NCBI GenBank assembly: GCA_963730555.1
Contig: CAVSSS010000006.1
Location: forward strand, 186,001-250,000
DNA: 64,000 nt
Direction of reading: 5' to 3'
DNA from: Roseiarcus sp963730555
Lineage (GTDB): Bacteria; Pseudomonadota; Alphaproteobacteria; Rhizobiales; Beijerinckiaceae
In this document: positions 47,278 through 56,568 of the stretch, one piece after another
How the letters are laid out: every line of letters begins with the position of its first letter
Numbering within the stretch: the stretch's first letter is position 1
Program-made: the position numbers and the translations under genes
The notes under the pieces: model-generated
Seen by the model: only the letters and a program-made list of their open reading frames with translations
Told to the model about the DNA's origin: nothing
Database searches by the model: none

Positions 47278-49851
47278 TCACAATTCGCGCAGGTAGGCCG
47301 CCGGCTTTTGGCTCAATATACGCCATGCCCCGATCATGCCCAGCCCGATGGTGACCGCAAGGCCTCCGGCGGCCGCGGCGAGCGCGGGGGGCCAGTCGAA
47401 GACGAAATCGAGCTCCATGATGCGCGCGGCGACCCAATAGGCGACGAGCGTCCCCGCCGCGACGCCGAACGCGGCGGTCGCCACTCCCAGAAGCGCGTAT
47501 TCGATGAGGAACATCATTGTCAGCCGGCCGCGGGTCGCGCCGAGGATCTTGAGAATCGTGGCGTCGGCAAGCCGGGCGCGCCGGTTGGCGGCGAGCGCGC
47601 CGGCGAGCACCAGGACCGAGGTGGTGAGCGCGACCCCCGTCGCGGCGCGAATGGCGAGCGCAAGCTTGGCGACGAGCGTCTCGACATTCTCCATGGCCTC
47701 CCGCACCCTAACGCTCGCGACGTTGGGGAAATCATGCGCCACGCCGCGCATGAGCCTAAGCTCGGGGTCCGGCGCGGCCGAGGGGAGCGAAGCCGAAACG
47801 AGTTCGGTATAGGGCGCGCCCTTGAGGGCATTGGGCGAATAGACCAGCACGAAATTGATGGCGAAGCTACGCCAATTCACTTTGCGCAAGTTCGCCAGTT
47901 TCGCCGAGATGTCACGACCGAGCACGTTGACCACGACCGTGTCGCCGAGATGGAGACCGAGGCCCTCCGCCACCTCCTTCTCCATCGACACGAGCGGCGG
48001 GCCGGAATAATCGGCGGGCCACCATGTCCCCGCCACGACCTCCGAACCCTCCGGCGGCCTCTCGGCGAAGGTGACCCCGCGGTCGCCTTCCAGCGCCCAG
48101 GCAACCTTGTCGCTGGGCTTGACCTGTTCCACGGGTCGGTCGCCAAGCCGCACGAAACGGCCGCGCATCATGGGCGTCTCGCTGATCTTGACGCCCGGCG
48201 CCTCGCGTTTCACGAAATCAACGAACGCGCCCGCGTCTGCGCCCCGCACATCGAGGAAGAAGAAGCTCGGCGTCACGCCAGGCTCGGAATGGCGCAATTC
48301 GGCGCGCATGGTGGCGTCGATGAGGGTCAGCGCGACGAGGGCCGAGAGACCGAGGCCAAGCGACAGCACGACCGACGGCGTGAGCGCTCCCGGCCTATGG
48401 ATCGCGGCAAGCGCCATCCGCCATTCGACGAAGCGCGACGAAGGCGCCCGGCGCGCGAGATACGCAATGGCGAAGGCGACCACACGCAGCGCAAGAAGCG
48501 CCGCGACCGTCGCCACGGCCACCATAGCAGCGACCGATCGCTGCGGGCTGGTCAGAACGGCGAGCGCGACCAGCGCCGCGCCCGCGAGCGCCGCGCCGAC
48601 AAGGTAGCGCTTGCGCGGCCAGCCTCGCCGTTCCTCGATCATGTCGCGGATGAGGGTCGTCACGGGTAGATCGTGCGCTCGTCCGAGCGGCGCGATCGAG
48701 AAGGCGAGCGCGGTCAAGAGGCCATAGATCAATCCGAGGCCAATGACGCTGGGTGAAATCGAGGGCGCGAGCGGGATGGGCAGCAAGGATCCGAACAGCC
48801 AATTGACGGCGAACGGGATCCCCGAGCCAAGAGCCGCGCCTGCGAGCGCGCCGATCAGCGCGACGATTGCGAACTCGATGAGCGCGAGGCCGACTACGCC
48901 CGACCCGGTCGCCCCGATCGCCTTGAGAATGGCGAGCGTCGCGCGCTTGCGCTCGACGAAACCCTGCGCGGCGTTGGCCACGCCGACGCCGCCGACGACC
49001 AGCGACAACAAACCGGCCAGCGCGAGGAATTCGGCGAAACGGTCGAGATCGCGACTGAAGTCCGGGGAAATGGCGAGACGGGAGCGAGCGTCCCATCCGG
49101 CTTGCGGGAACGTCCGCTTCGCCTGGTCCATGAAGGCCTGGACGGCGGCATTGTCCGGCGCGCCGCCCACGCGCCCAATGACGACGCGCGTCGTCCATCT
49201 GACCAGCGAGCCGGGCTGCACCAGTTTCGTTGCGTCAAGCGCGGCTTGCGAAATGAGCACGCGCGGCCCGAGGCCAACGCCGGTCGCCAGCCGATCGGGT
49301 TCGCTGACGAGGAGGGTCCGAATAGCGAAACTCGCTTCGCCGATTCGAATGACGTCGCCAAGCTTGAGATTGAGACGAGCGAGCAGCGTCTCTTCCACCG
49401 CGGCGCCGAACGCGCCATCGCGTTTGCCGAGCGCATCCTCAAGCGACATGGGCGGCGCGAAGACCGCCGCGCCAAGGGCCGGCCAGGACGGCTCGACAGC
49501 CTTGATTTCGATGAGCGCGGCGTCGCCGCTCGCCGGTCTCGCCATGCCGCGCACGGTCGCAATTGTGGACAGCGAGCCATGCGCTTCGAGGAAGTGCTGC
49601 TCATCAGCGGAAAGGCGGCGATGTATGAGCGAGAATGACGCGTCGCCGCCGAGGATCACGCGCCCTTCACGTCCCATGCCGTCGTTGAGCGCGCGCGCCA
49701 GGCTTTCCACGCCGACGATCGCCGCGACGCCAAGCGCAATGCAGAGAAGAAAGATCCATAGACCCGCCAGTCCGCCGCGCAAATCGCGCAGGGCGAAGCG
49801 CAACGTCGGCGCGCGGCCACGAGCCTGTGTCATCACGGCAGGCGCGTTCAC
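47278..49851 (-). CDS. FtsX-like ABC permease, YbbP type
   Basis: 857 residues with about ten membrane segments in two FtsX cores (around 265-415 and 740-850) separated by a second soluble region. Typical are LAGLLSLVVGGVGVANAAQGFVE... region with EFAIVALIGA, and FLIEYALLGVATAAFGVAAG near the end. Pairs with the LolD-like ATPase encoded 133 bases upstream on the same strand; the divergent tesA completes the conserved ybbA-ybbP-tesA set. Proposed in the literature to act on lipids or lipoproteins at the inner membrane; the exact substrate is unknown. Intact. Confidence 0.92.
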   Translation of the reverse strand: MNAPAVMTQARGRAPTLRFALRDLRGGLAGLWIFLLCIALGVAAIVGVESLARALNDGMGREGRVILGGDASFSLIHRRLSADEQHFLEAHGSLSTIATVRGMARPASGDAALIEIKAVEPSWPALGAAVFAPPMSLEDALGKRDGAFGAAVEETLLARLNLKLGDVIRIGEASFAIRTLLVSEPDRLATGVGLGPRVLISQAALDATKLVQPGSLVRWTTRVVIGRVGGAPDNAAVQAFMDQAKRTFPQAGWDARSRLAISPDFSRDLDRFAEFLALAGLLSLVVGGVGVANAAQGFVERKRATLAILKAIGATGSGVVGLALIEFAIVALIGALAGAALGSGIPFAVNWLFGSLLPIPLAPSISPSVIGLGLIYGLLTALAFSIAPLGRAHDLPVTTLIRDMIEERRGWPRKRYLVGAALAGAALVALAVLTSPQRSVAAMVAVATVAALLALRVVAFAIAYLARRAPSSRFVEWRMALAAIHRPGALTPSVVLSLGLGLSALVALTLIDATMRAELRHSEPGVTPSFFFLDVRGADAGAFVDFVKREAPGVKISETPMMRGRFVRLGDRPVEQVKPSDKVAWALEGDRGVTFAERPPEGSEVVAGTWWPADYSGPPLVSMEKEVAEGLGLHLGDTVVVNVLGRDISAKLANLRKVNWRSFAINFVLVYSPNALKGAPYTELVSASLPSAAPDPELRLMRGVAHDFPNVASVRVREAMENVETLVAKLALAIRAATGVALTTSVLVLAGALAANRRARLADATILKILGATRGRLTMMFLIEYALLGVATAAFGVAAGTLVAYWVAARIMELDFVFDWPPALAAAAGGLAVTIGLGMIGAWRILSQKPAAYLREL

Positions 49852-49934
49852 GATTCCCTTCTCCCTCGCGGCGGCGCGCGCAGTCGGCAGGAGGAGGGCG
49901 CCGCAGCAGAGGCGCCGGCATGCCTCGCGCGCAG

Positions 49935-49970
49935 CCCCTCACCCCTACCCCACTCCCCAGAGGAGAGGGC
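49935..49970. repeat. Intergenic C-run/G-run hairpin between ybbA and ybbP
   Basis: CCCCTCACCCCTACCC followed by AGAGGAGAGGG in the 133-base gap of the ABC operon. Same style as the repeats at 7082-7118 and 7944-7995. Confidence 0.45.
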
Positions 49971-49984
49971 AGCTGCGCAGCCGC

Positions 49985-50686
49985 TCATGCCGGAAGCGTC
50001 GCCGCGCGAACGGGCTCGTCCTCGATCCTGCCCGAGCGCATCCGGATCACCCGGTCGCAACGCGCGGCGAGAACCGCGTCATGCGTGACGAGCGCCAGCG
50101 TCGCTCCGCGCCGCGCGGGCAGATCGAGCGTCATATCGATGATGGCGCGCCCAGTCGTCTCGTCCAGATTGCCGGTCGGCTCGTCAGCGATCAGCAACGA
50201 GGGGCGGGGCACAAGCGCGCGGGCCAGCGCCACTCGCTGCTGCTCGCCTCCGGACAGCTGCGCCGGATAGTGAGCGAGGCGGTCGCCGAGACCCACCTGC
50301 TCGAGTTCGGCCCGCGCACGCTCGCTTGCGTCGCTTGCGCCGGCAAGCTCGAGCGGCGCCGCGACGTTTTCGAGCGCGGTCATGGTCGGGATCAGGTGGA
50401 AAGACTGGAACACGATGCCGATGCGCTGCCCGCGGAACCGCGCCAAGGTGTCTTCGTTCAGGCCGCCGAGCTTGACGCCGTCGATCTCGACTTCGCCTTT
50501 ATTCGGCCGCTCGAGGCCGGCCATGATCATGAGCAACGTGGATTTGCCAGAGCCGGAGGCCCCGACGATGCCGACCGCCTCGCCTTTGCCGATTGCCAGA
50601 TCGACATCGCGCAAGATATGCACGCGAGCCGCCCCACGGCCGAGACTGAGGTCGACGCCGCGCATCGCGACCGCAGGAAAGACCAT
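49985..50686 (-). CDS. ABC transporter ATP-binding protein, YbbA/LolD type
   Basis: 233 residues. Walker A GASGSGKST, signature LSGGEQQRVALARAL, Walker B LLIADEPTGNLDE and H-loop VTHD are present: the MacB/LolD subgroup that energises FtsX-type mechanotransmission permeases. Partner of the YbbP-like permease downstream on the same strand. Its ATG (50684-50686) lies 41 bases from the probable tesA start on the other strand. Confidence 0.93.
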   Translation of the reverse strand: MVFPAVAMRGVDLSLGRGAARVHILRDVDLAIGKGEAVGIVGASGSGKSTLLMIMAGLERPNKGEVEIDGVKLGGLNEDTLARFRGQRIGIVFQSFHLIPTMTALENVAAPLELAGASDASERARAELEQVGLGDRLAHYPAQLSGGEQQRVALARALVPRPSLLIADEPTGNLDETTGRAIIDMTLDLPARRGATLALVTHDAVLAARCDRVIRMRSGRIEDEPVRAATLPA

Positions 50687-50727
50687 TGCTTGAGCACCTT
50701 AAAACCGGGTCGCCCTCATATGGGCAT

Positions 50728-51358
50728 TTGCGGCTCTTCGTCCAGGCGCTGGCCTTCGCAGCGGCCCTGGCGTGGATTCCGCACGCCGCCGCGGCGCGCA
50801 CGCTTCGCCTCGTCGCCTTAGGCGACAGCCTGACTGCTGGATATGGCTTGCCGCCGGGCAAGGCTTTTCCCGACCGGCTTGAAGCGGCGCTCCGCGCCAA
50901 AGGCTGGGATGTCAAGGTCATCAACGCCGGCGTTTCCGGGGACACGGCTGCGAACGGCCTCGCCCGCTACGATTGGGCGGTGCCGAAAGACGCCGACGCG
51001 CTGATCGTCGAGTTCGGGGGCAACGACATGCTGCGGGGCATGAAGCCCGAGGCGACGAAGAAGACGCTGGCAGCGATTCTGGACAAGGCCCGAGCCGCCC
51101 ATTTGCCTGTGCTCCTCGCCGGCATGCGGGCTGCCCCCAACCTCGGCGGTGAATACGCGGCCGAGTTCTCCCCCATCTATCCGGCCTTGGCGAAAAGTTA
51201 CGATGTCTTGCTCTATCCGTTCTTCCTTGATGGCGTAGCGGGCGATCCGAAGCTCGACCAGCCGGACGGTCTGCACCCGAACGCCCAAGGGGTCGAAGTC
51301 ATCGTTCAGAAAATCCTGCCCTCGGTCGAGGCGCTCTTGAAGCCATGCGAACCGGTAA
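50728..51358 (+). CDS. tesA: TesA-type arylesterase/lysophospholipase (frame broken at 51339-51341)
   Basis: About 209 residues, periplasmic SGNH hydrolase of the TesA family (thioesterase I/lysophospholipase L1). Start taken at TTG 50728, which opens a clean signal peptide (RLFVQALAFAAALAWIPHA); the TTG at 50686 would overlap the ybbA start. Catalytic blocks: ALGDSLTAGYG, NAGVSGDTA, GGNDMLRG, and DGLHPNAQG with the Asp/His pair. The direct frame runs on into purU. Removing one A at GAAGCC gives the family's normal end EALLSHANR and TAA at 51356-51358. Divergent from ybbA-ybbP, as in many Proteobacteria. Confidence 0.88.
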
Positions 51359-51398
51359 CCAGCGCACTGTCGCTGCCGGTGACGCTGAGGAGGAGTCA

Positions 51399-52262
51399 TT
51401 GTCGAGCGGCCGCCACATTCTCACCTTGTCGTGCGTCAACCGGCCAGGGATCGTCGCGAAAGTCTCGGCCGCGCTGTTCGACGGGGGCTTCAACATTCTC
51501 GACGCTCAGCAGTTCGACGATATCAAGACCGGCGACTTTTTCATGCGGGTCGTGTTCAACCCTGCCGCGCGGGAGTCGAATGTCGATGAGCTGCGCGAGA
51601 CCTTCAAGGCGATCGCGATGGCCTTTGCAATGACGTGGTCCATGCGGCCTGTCGATCAGCTGAAGCGCGTCGCGCTCATGGTCTCGCGCTTCGATCATTG
51701 CCTGGTCGATCTCCTTTATCGCTGGCGCAGCGGTGAACTCCGGATGGATCCGGTTGCGATCGTGGCCAACTATCCGCGCGAGACTTACGCCCACATCGAC
51801 TTCGGCGACATTCCCTTTCACTACCTGCCAATCACCAGAGAGACCAAGATGGAGCAGGAATCTCAGGCCTGGGAGATCATCAAGTCCGCGAAAGCTGATC
51901 TCGTCGTTCTCGCGCGCTACATGCAGATCTTGTCGGACGGCTTCGCCGCCAAGCTCCAGGGGCGATGCGTCAACATTCATCATTCGTTCCTGCCTGGATT
52001 TAAAGGAGCGAAGCCCTATCACCAGGCGCATGTGCGCGGCGTGAAGCTGATCGGCGCGACGGCGCATTTCATCACCTCCAATCTCGATGAGGGCCCGATC
52101 ATCGAACAGGACGTCGAGCGCATCAGCCACCGCGACACGCCCGAGGACCTCGTGCGCAAGGGGCGCGACATCGAGCGCCGCGTGCTCGCCCGCGCCATCG
52201 CCAACGTCCTTGAGGACCGGGTTTTGTTGAACCACGGCAAGACCGTGGTGTTCGAGGGGTAG
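51399..52262 (+). CDS. purU: Formyltetrahydrofolate deformylase
   Basis: 287 residues. N-terminal ACT domain (about 8-85; HILTLSCVNRPGIVAKVSA) and formyltransferase-like domain with the catalytic trio: Asn/His in NIHHSFLPGFKGAKPY and Asp in LDEGPIIEQDV. Hydrolyses 10-formyl-THF to THF and formate; important in one-carbon balance. Start is TTG 51399 because AGGAGG lies six bases before it and the family's first strand follows. The ATG at 51345 in the same frame lies inside tesA and has no ribosome site. Confidence 0.93.
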   Translation: MSSGRHILTLSCVNRPGIVAKVSAALFDGGFNILDAQQFDDIKTGDFFMRVVFNPAARESNVDELRETFKAIAMAFAMTWSMRPVDQLKRVALMVSRFDHCLVDLLYRWRSGELRMDPVAIVANYPRETYAHIDFGDIPFHYLPITRETKMEQESQAWEIIKSAKADLVVLARYMQILSDGFAAKLQGRCVNIHHSFLPGFKGAKPYHQAHVRGVKLIGATAHFITSNLDEGPIIEQDVERISHRDTPEDLVRKGRDIERRVLARAIANVLEDRVLLNHGKTVVFEG

Positions 52263-52345
52263 GTAACTTAAGGCCTCGCGCAAACGTATATGGCGTGCCG
52301 CCGACGCCGAAGACGCCTATATTAGGGTTCGGCAAGGAGGATTTC

Positions 52346-52756
52346 ATGAAACAGGACCGCTTTCCCGTCACCCATACCGACGCCGAATGGCGCAAGATTC
52401 TCACCCCCGAGCAATATGAGGTCATGCGCGGGCATGGCACCGAGCGTGCGGGCAGCTGCGCGCTTTTGTACGAGAAACGTCCCGGGACCTTCGTCTGCGC
52501 AGGCTGCGGGCAGCATCTGTTTGAGAGCGCGACAAAATTCGAGAGCGGCACCGGCTGGCCGAGCTTCAATGTTCCGGTCGAGGGCGCCGTCGAAACGAGC
52601 GTCGACAACAGCTACGGAATGACGCGCACCGAGGTGCACTGCTCGCGCTGCGGTTCGCATCTGGGCCATGTCTTTCCGGACGGGCCGCCGCCGACGGGCT
52701 TGCGCTATTGCATCAACGGAGTCGCGACAACCTTCACGCCCGCCGATGCGCACTGA
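52346..52756 (+). CDS. msrB: Peptide methionine (R)-S-oxide reductase
   Basis: 136 residues, SelR fold. Zinc ligands CAGCG and CSRCG; active-site region FESGTGWPSF and catalytic Cys in LRYCINGVA. Repairs methionine-R-sulfoxide in proteins. CAAGGAGG five bases before ATG 52346. Follows purU on the same strand and precedes hemH. Confidence 0.96.
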   Translation: MKQDRFPVTHTDAEWRKILTPEQYEVMRGHGTERAGSCALLYEKRPGTFVCAGCGQHLFESATKFESGTGWPSFNVPVEGAVETSVDNSYGMTRTEVHCSRCGSHLGHVFPDGPPPTGLRYCINGVATTFTPADAH

Positions 52757-52810
52757 CAAGCTGGGCCAGCGGCCGGACGCGGCGCACGCTTGAACCAGGC
52801 CGCGGGCACC

Positions 52811-53866
52811 ATGAACATCTCGAAACTGCCGAAGGAAGCCCGAAGCGCTCGCCCGGCGGCCCATCCGCCGGCGCCGAGCGGCAGGGTCGGGGTGCTGATC
52901 GTCAACCTCGGCACCCCCGAGGGAACCGACTATTGGTCGATCCGGCGCTATTTGCGGGAGTTCCTCTCCGACCGCCGCGTGATCGAGACGCCGCGCGTGC
53001 TATGGGCGCCCATCCTGCAAGCCATTCTCTTGAGACGGCCGCACGCCAAAGGACGCGACTACGACGCGATCTGGAACAAAGAGCTCAACGAAGGGCCGCT
53101 GAAAACGATCACGCGGTCGCAGAGCGAAAAACTCGGGCTTAAGCTCCGCGATCTGGACCGCGACGTGGTCGTCGACTGGGCTATGCGTTACGGCGCGCCG
53201 CCGATTGGCGAGCGCATCAGGGCGCTCCAGGCGGCAGGCTGCGACCGCATTCTCGTCATCCCCCTCTATCCGCAATATTGCGCCGCCTCGTCTGCGACCG
53301 TCGGCGACAAGGCGTTCGAAGCTTTGCAGTCCATGCGGTGGCAGCCGGCTGTCCGTGTTGCGGCGCCCTATTATGACGACCCTCTGTATATCGACGCGCT
53401 GGCTCGCTCCGTCCACGCCGGCCTGGCTGGGCTCGATTTCGAGCCCGAGATCCTGCTCGCTTCGTATCATGGCATTCCGCAGGCTTATTTCGACAAAGGC
53501 GATCCCTACTTCTGCCATTGCGCGAAGACGACGCGTCTCTTGCGCGAAGCGCTCGGCATGAGCGACGAGCGTTTGCGGATGACCTTCCAGTCGCGGTTCG
53601 GCCGCGGCGAGTGGCTGAAGCCCTATACGTCTCAGACGCTGCGCGAACTCGCGTCCCACGGCGTCAAGCACGTCGCGGTCTTGACGCCGGGTTTCGCCGC
53701 CGATTGCCTCGAGACGCTGGAGGAGATCGGCGTCGAGAACGCCGGCTATTTCCGCGAGGCCGGGGGCGAGCGCTATGCCGCGATTCCGTGCCTCAACGAC
53801 AGCGCCGATGGCATGGCCGTGATCGAAGCCGTCGCGCGCCGCGAGCTTAGGGGCTGGGCGGAGTAA
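52811..53866 (+). CDS. hemH: Ferrochelatase
   Basis: 351 residues. Inserts ferrous iron into protoporphyrin IX, the last step of haem synthesis, at the inner membrane. Seen: VLIVNLGTPEGT, catalytic His in LASYHGIPQAYFDKGDPY and the Glu-bearing GFAADCLETLEEIG. The class-specific alphaproteobacterial N-terminal extension is short. Start ATG 52811; a TTG at 52790 is the alternative, and neither has a strong ribosome site. Followed 11 bases later by a potassium-channel gene. Confidence 0.95.
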   Translation: MNISKLPKEARSARPAAHPPAPSGRVGVLIVNLGTPEGTDYWSIRRYLREFLSDRRVIETPRVLWAPILQAILLRRPHAKGRDYDAIWNKELNEGPLKTITRSQSEKLGLKLRDLDRDVVVDWAMRYGAPPIGERIRALQAAGCDRILVIPLYPQYCAASSATVGDKAFEALQSMRWQPAVRVAAPYYDDPLYIDALARSVHAGLAGLDFEPEILLASYHGIPQAYFDKGDPYFCHCAKTTRLLREALGMSDERLRMTFQSRFGRGEWLKPYTSQTLRELASHGVKHVAVLTPGFAADCLETLEEIGVENAGYFREAGGERYAAIPCLNDSADGMAVIEAVARRELRGWAE

Positions 53867-53877
53867 GAGGCGCCGTC

Positions 53878-54609
53878 GTGAACTGGCTGGACAATGCGCG
53901 CGCTGTCGCAGGGCGCTACCAGGATCCTTGCCTCTCCGCTCTGCTGGTGGCGCAGGTTGTCCTGATCTTCATAGCGGAGCCGCTCGCTTTCGAGGGCTTC
54001 GAGCTTCCGCTCATCGCGATCGGGATTGTCGTCGTCTGTCTGGTTCTCCTGCTGGTCCTCGGATCGCCTCACCGCGGCGCGCTCGTCGTCGTTGGAGTCG
54101 CTGGCGCCATCCGGGGAATGACCCTGGTCGGCGACCTTGTCTGGCGCGCTCCTGTGATCGAGGCGGAAGAGGGGATCATCGCCATCCTTGGCTTGCTCGC
54201 GGTGATGTGGGTGGTCGTCGGAATCGTGTTCGGCCCCGGCCGCGTCACCGCGCACCGGGTGCGGGGCGCGATCCTGCTCTATCTTTCCATCGCCGTTGTT
54301 TTCGCTTGGCTCTACAGGTTGATCGCCGAAGCGGCTCCTGCTGGTTTTTCTGGGCTCAAATTCACCGCGGGCCAGCATGGCGCTCTGAGCCCTTATCTTT
54401 ATTACAGCCTAACATCGCTGACGACGCTTGGGCTCGGCGACATCACGCCGGTCAACGCATTCGCGCGAAGCCTGACCGTGTTCGAGGCGCTGCTCGGACA
54501 GCTATTTCCGGCCGTGGTGCTGGCGCGCATTCTCACGCTCTACACGGACGACAAGCATCGCGAGGAAGCTCGCTCCGAGCAGCCGCCGCTCTCGGAGAAG
54601 GGCGCCTAA
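53878..54609 (+). CDS. Ion channel protein with potassium selectivity filter
   Basis: 243 residues. Five to six hydrophobic segments, then a C-terminal pore module (about 155-225) with helix-filter-helix: YLYYSLTSLTTLGLGDITP. The filter TTLGLGD is a variant of TVGYGD with Leu for the filter Tyr, which may change selectivity. GTG start at 53878 with AGAGG upstream. Its stop codon region overlaps the convergent CDF gene by four bases. No cytosolic RCK domain. Confidence 0.82.
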   Translation: MNWLDNARAVAGRYQDPCLSALLVAQVVLIFIAEPLAFEGFELPLIAIGIVVVCLVLLLVLGSPHRGALVVVGVAGAIRGMTLVGDLVWRAPVIEAEEGIIAILGLLAVMWVVVGIVFGPGRVTAHRVRGAILLYLSIAVVFAWLYRLIAEAAPAGFSGLKFTAGQHGALSPYLYYSLTSLTTLGLGDITPVNAFARSLTVFEALLGQLFPAVVLARILTLYTDDKHREEARSEQPPLSEKGA

Positions 54610-55547
54610 ACCACCTCGTCCGGCGCCAAAGCGCAGGCGATGTGCGGGTCGACCTCGATTTGCACGGTCGTATGGTTGATCTTGAAGCGCTTGGCGAGAT
54701 CGCCGCACAGTTCGTTAAGAAAGGCGTCGCCCGGATGTCCCTCCGGCATGACCAGATGGCATGTCAGCGCATTCTCCGTCGTGCTCATCGGCCAGATGTG
54801 CAAATCATGCACGCCAACGACGCCGGGCCGCGCCGATAGGAGATCCCGCACCGCAGCGGGATCGATTTGCGGCGGGACCGCCGCCATCGACATGCCGACG
54901 GAATCTCGCAAGAGACCCCACGTGCTCCATACGATGACCGCGTTGATGACGAGACTGACGATCGGATCGACCCACAGCCAGTTGGTCAGCACGATCACAA
55001 GTCCAGCCGCGACGACGCCGACAGACACCAGCGCGTCGGACGCCATATGCAGGAACGCGCCCTTGAGGTTGATGTCGTCCTTGCGGCCGGAAGCGAAGAG
55101 CCAAGCTGTCGCCGCGTTGACGAGGATGCCGATCGCCGCGACCGCCATCATCGTTTTGCCCGCCACGGGTTCGGCCGATCCGACGCGCCGGATGGCCTCC
55201 CAGGAAAGGCCCCCAACCGTCACCAGCAGGAAGACCGCATTGAACAGAGCGGCCAGGATCGACGAGCCGCGCAGACCGTAAGTGAAGCGCGCGGTCGGCG
55301 CGCGCTGGGCGAGCGCGCTGCCTAACCAAGCTACGCCAAGTCCAAGGACATCGCTAAGATTGTGTCCCGCGTCGGCGAGCAAGGACACGGAGTTGCTGAT
55401 CAAGCCGTAGAGCGCTTCGACGAGGACGAAGCCGAGATTGAGCGCTATCCCGATCGCGAAGACTTTGCCGAAGCTCGCAGGCGCATGGGCGTGCGCGTGG
55501 CCATGATCGTCATGGTCATGCGAGTGGCCGCTATGATTGTGGGACAT
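54606..55547 (-). CDS. Cation diffusion facilitator (zinc/cobalt exporter type)
   Basis: About 313 residues. A His-rich N-terminus (SHNHSGHSHDHDDHGHAHAH) likely buffers metal. Six membrane segments carry the metal-site pairs SLLADAGHNLSDV (His/Asp of helix II) and HMASDALVSVG (helix V). The C-terminal cytosolic domain (about 225-310) holds VHDLHIWPMSTTENALTCHL. Layout matches DmeF/ZitB-like exporters of zinc, cobalt or nickel driven by protons. ATG 55547 preferred; a GTG at 55577 is possible. No regulator gene adjacent. Confidence 0.93.
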   Translation of the reverse strand: MSHNHSGHSHDHDDHGHAHAHAPASFGKVFAIGIALNLGFVLVEALYGLISNSVSLLADAGHNLSDVLGLGVAWLGSALAQRAPTARFTYGLRGSSILAALFNAVFLLVTVGGLSWEAIRRVGSAEPVAGKTMMAVAAIGILVNAATAWLFASGRKDDINLKGAFLHMASDALVSVGVVAAGLVIVLTNWLWVDPIVSLVINAVIVWSTWGLLRDSVGMSMAAVPPQIDPAAVRDLLSARPGVVGVHDLHIWPMSTTENALTCHLVMPEGHPGDAFLNELCGDLAKRFKINHTTVQIEVDPHIACALAPDEVV

Positions 55548-55652
55548 CGGGATGGTCTTCCGCTCGGCTAAATACACTCTCTAGCGAGCAGCGGATCAAG
55601 GCTTCATGACAGGATCTTCGACGCCTCGGGACTCCTCGCAACGACGGTGGCT

Positions 55653-56542
55653 TCATCCCTCGACGAAATCCTTGCGCGAGAAACCCTGCGCATAAAGCAG
55701 CGCGGAAGGTCGGCGTGTTCGACGCGCGCGTGCGCTCTCGCCGCGACCTTCGGCTTGGCGCGATAGGCGACGCCGAGGCCGGCGGCTTGCAGCATCGGAA
55801 GATCATTGGCGCCATCGCCAATGGCGAGCGAGTCATCAAGCGCCGCGCCCATCGCGGCAGCGATCGCCTTGAGCGCGTCGAGCTTGGCGTCCTCGCCGAG
55901 GATCGGCTCGACGACTTTGCCGATGAGCTTGCCGCCTTCGATCATGAGCGTATTCGCGCGGTCCTCGTCGGCGCCGAGCCACTCCCGAATCGCGCCGGTG
56001 AACTGGCGAAAGCCGCCGGAGACGATGGCGACATAGGCGCCGTTGGCGCGCATCGTCTGAACGAGCGTGCGCGCGCCGCGGCTCAGCGTGATGCGGTCTT
56101 TCAGCACATCGCCGATCGCGGTCTCGGGCAGGCCTTGAAGCAGCGCCACGCGCTCGCGCAACGCCGGCGCGAACGCAACCTCGCCCCGCATCGCCCGCTC
56201 GGTGATGGCGGCGACGCGGTCGCCGACCCCAGCGAAATCCGCCAGTTCGTCGACGCATTCCTGGCCGATCAGGGTCGAATCCATGTCCGCCACCAGAAGG
56301 CGCTTCTGGCGGCCGGCGAGCGGCTGGACGATGACGTCGACCTCTTCGTCCGCGATCGCGCTCTCGAGCGCGGCGCGCTTGGCCTTAAGGTCGCCGGTGA
56401 AAACAAGATCGGCCGCGACGCCTTCGTCGAGCCAGCGCCGGCGCTCGACGCCGCGGAGGGCTTGCGCGGCCCGGTCGACTGTTGCTTCGCTGAGCGGCGC
56501 TTTCGATGGATCGGCGATGAGCGTGGCGACGAGGACGGACAT
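55653..56542 (-). CDS. serB: Phosphoserine phosphatase (frame broken near 55716)
   Basis: About 296 residues. HAD phosphatase making serine from O-phosphoserine. Motif I MDSTLIGQECVDEL (nucleophile Asp), motif II VSGGFRQF, motif III Lys and motif IV IGDGANDLPML. The N-terminal about 75 residues form the ACT-like domain seen in longer SerB. The direct frame departs after RVEHADL; inserting one base gives ALLYAQGFSRKDFVEG and TGA at 55653-55655. Head-to-head with miaA, 26 bases between starts, an arrangement common in Rhizobiales. Confidence 0.94.
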
Positions 56543-56568
56543 GATGCTTCCAGACAGGGAGGCAATAG

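Noticed and set aside
47308..50821. Two long plus-strand frames opposite the FtsX permease
   Set aside because: Antisense shadows of a well-conserved permease and ATPase; Ser/Arg/Pro-rich without domains.
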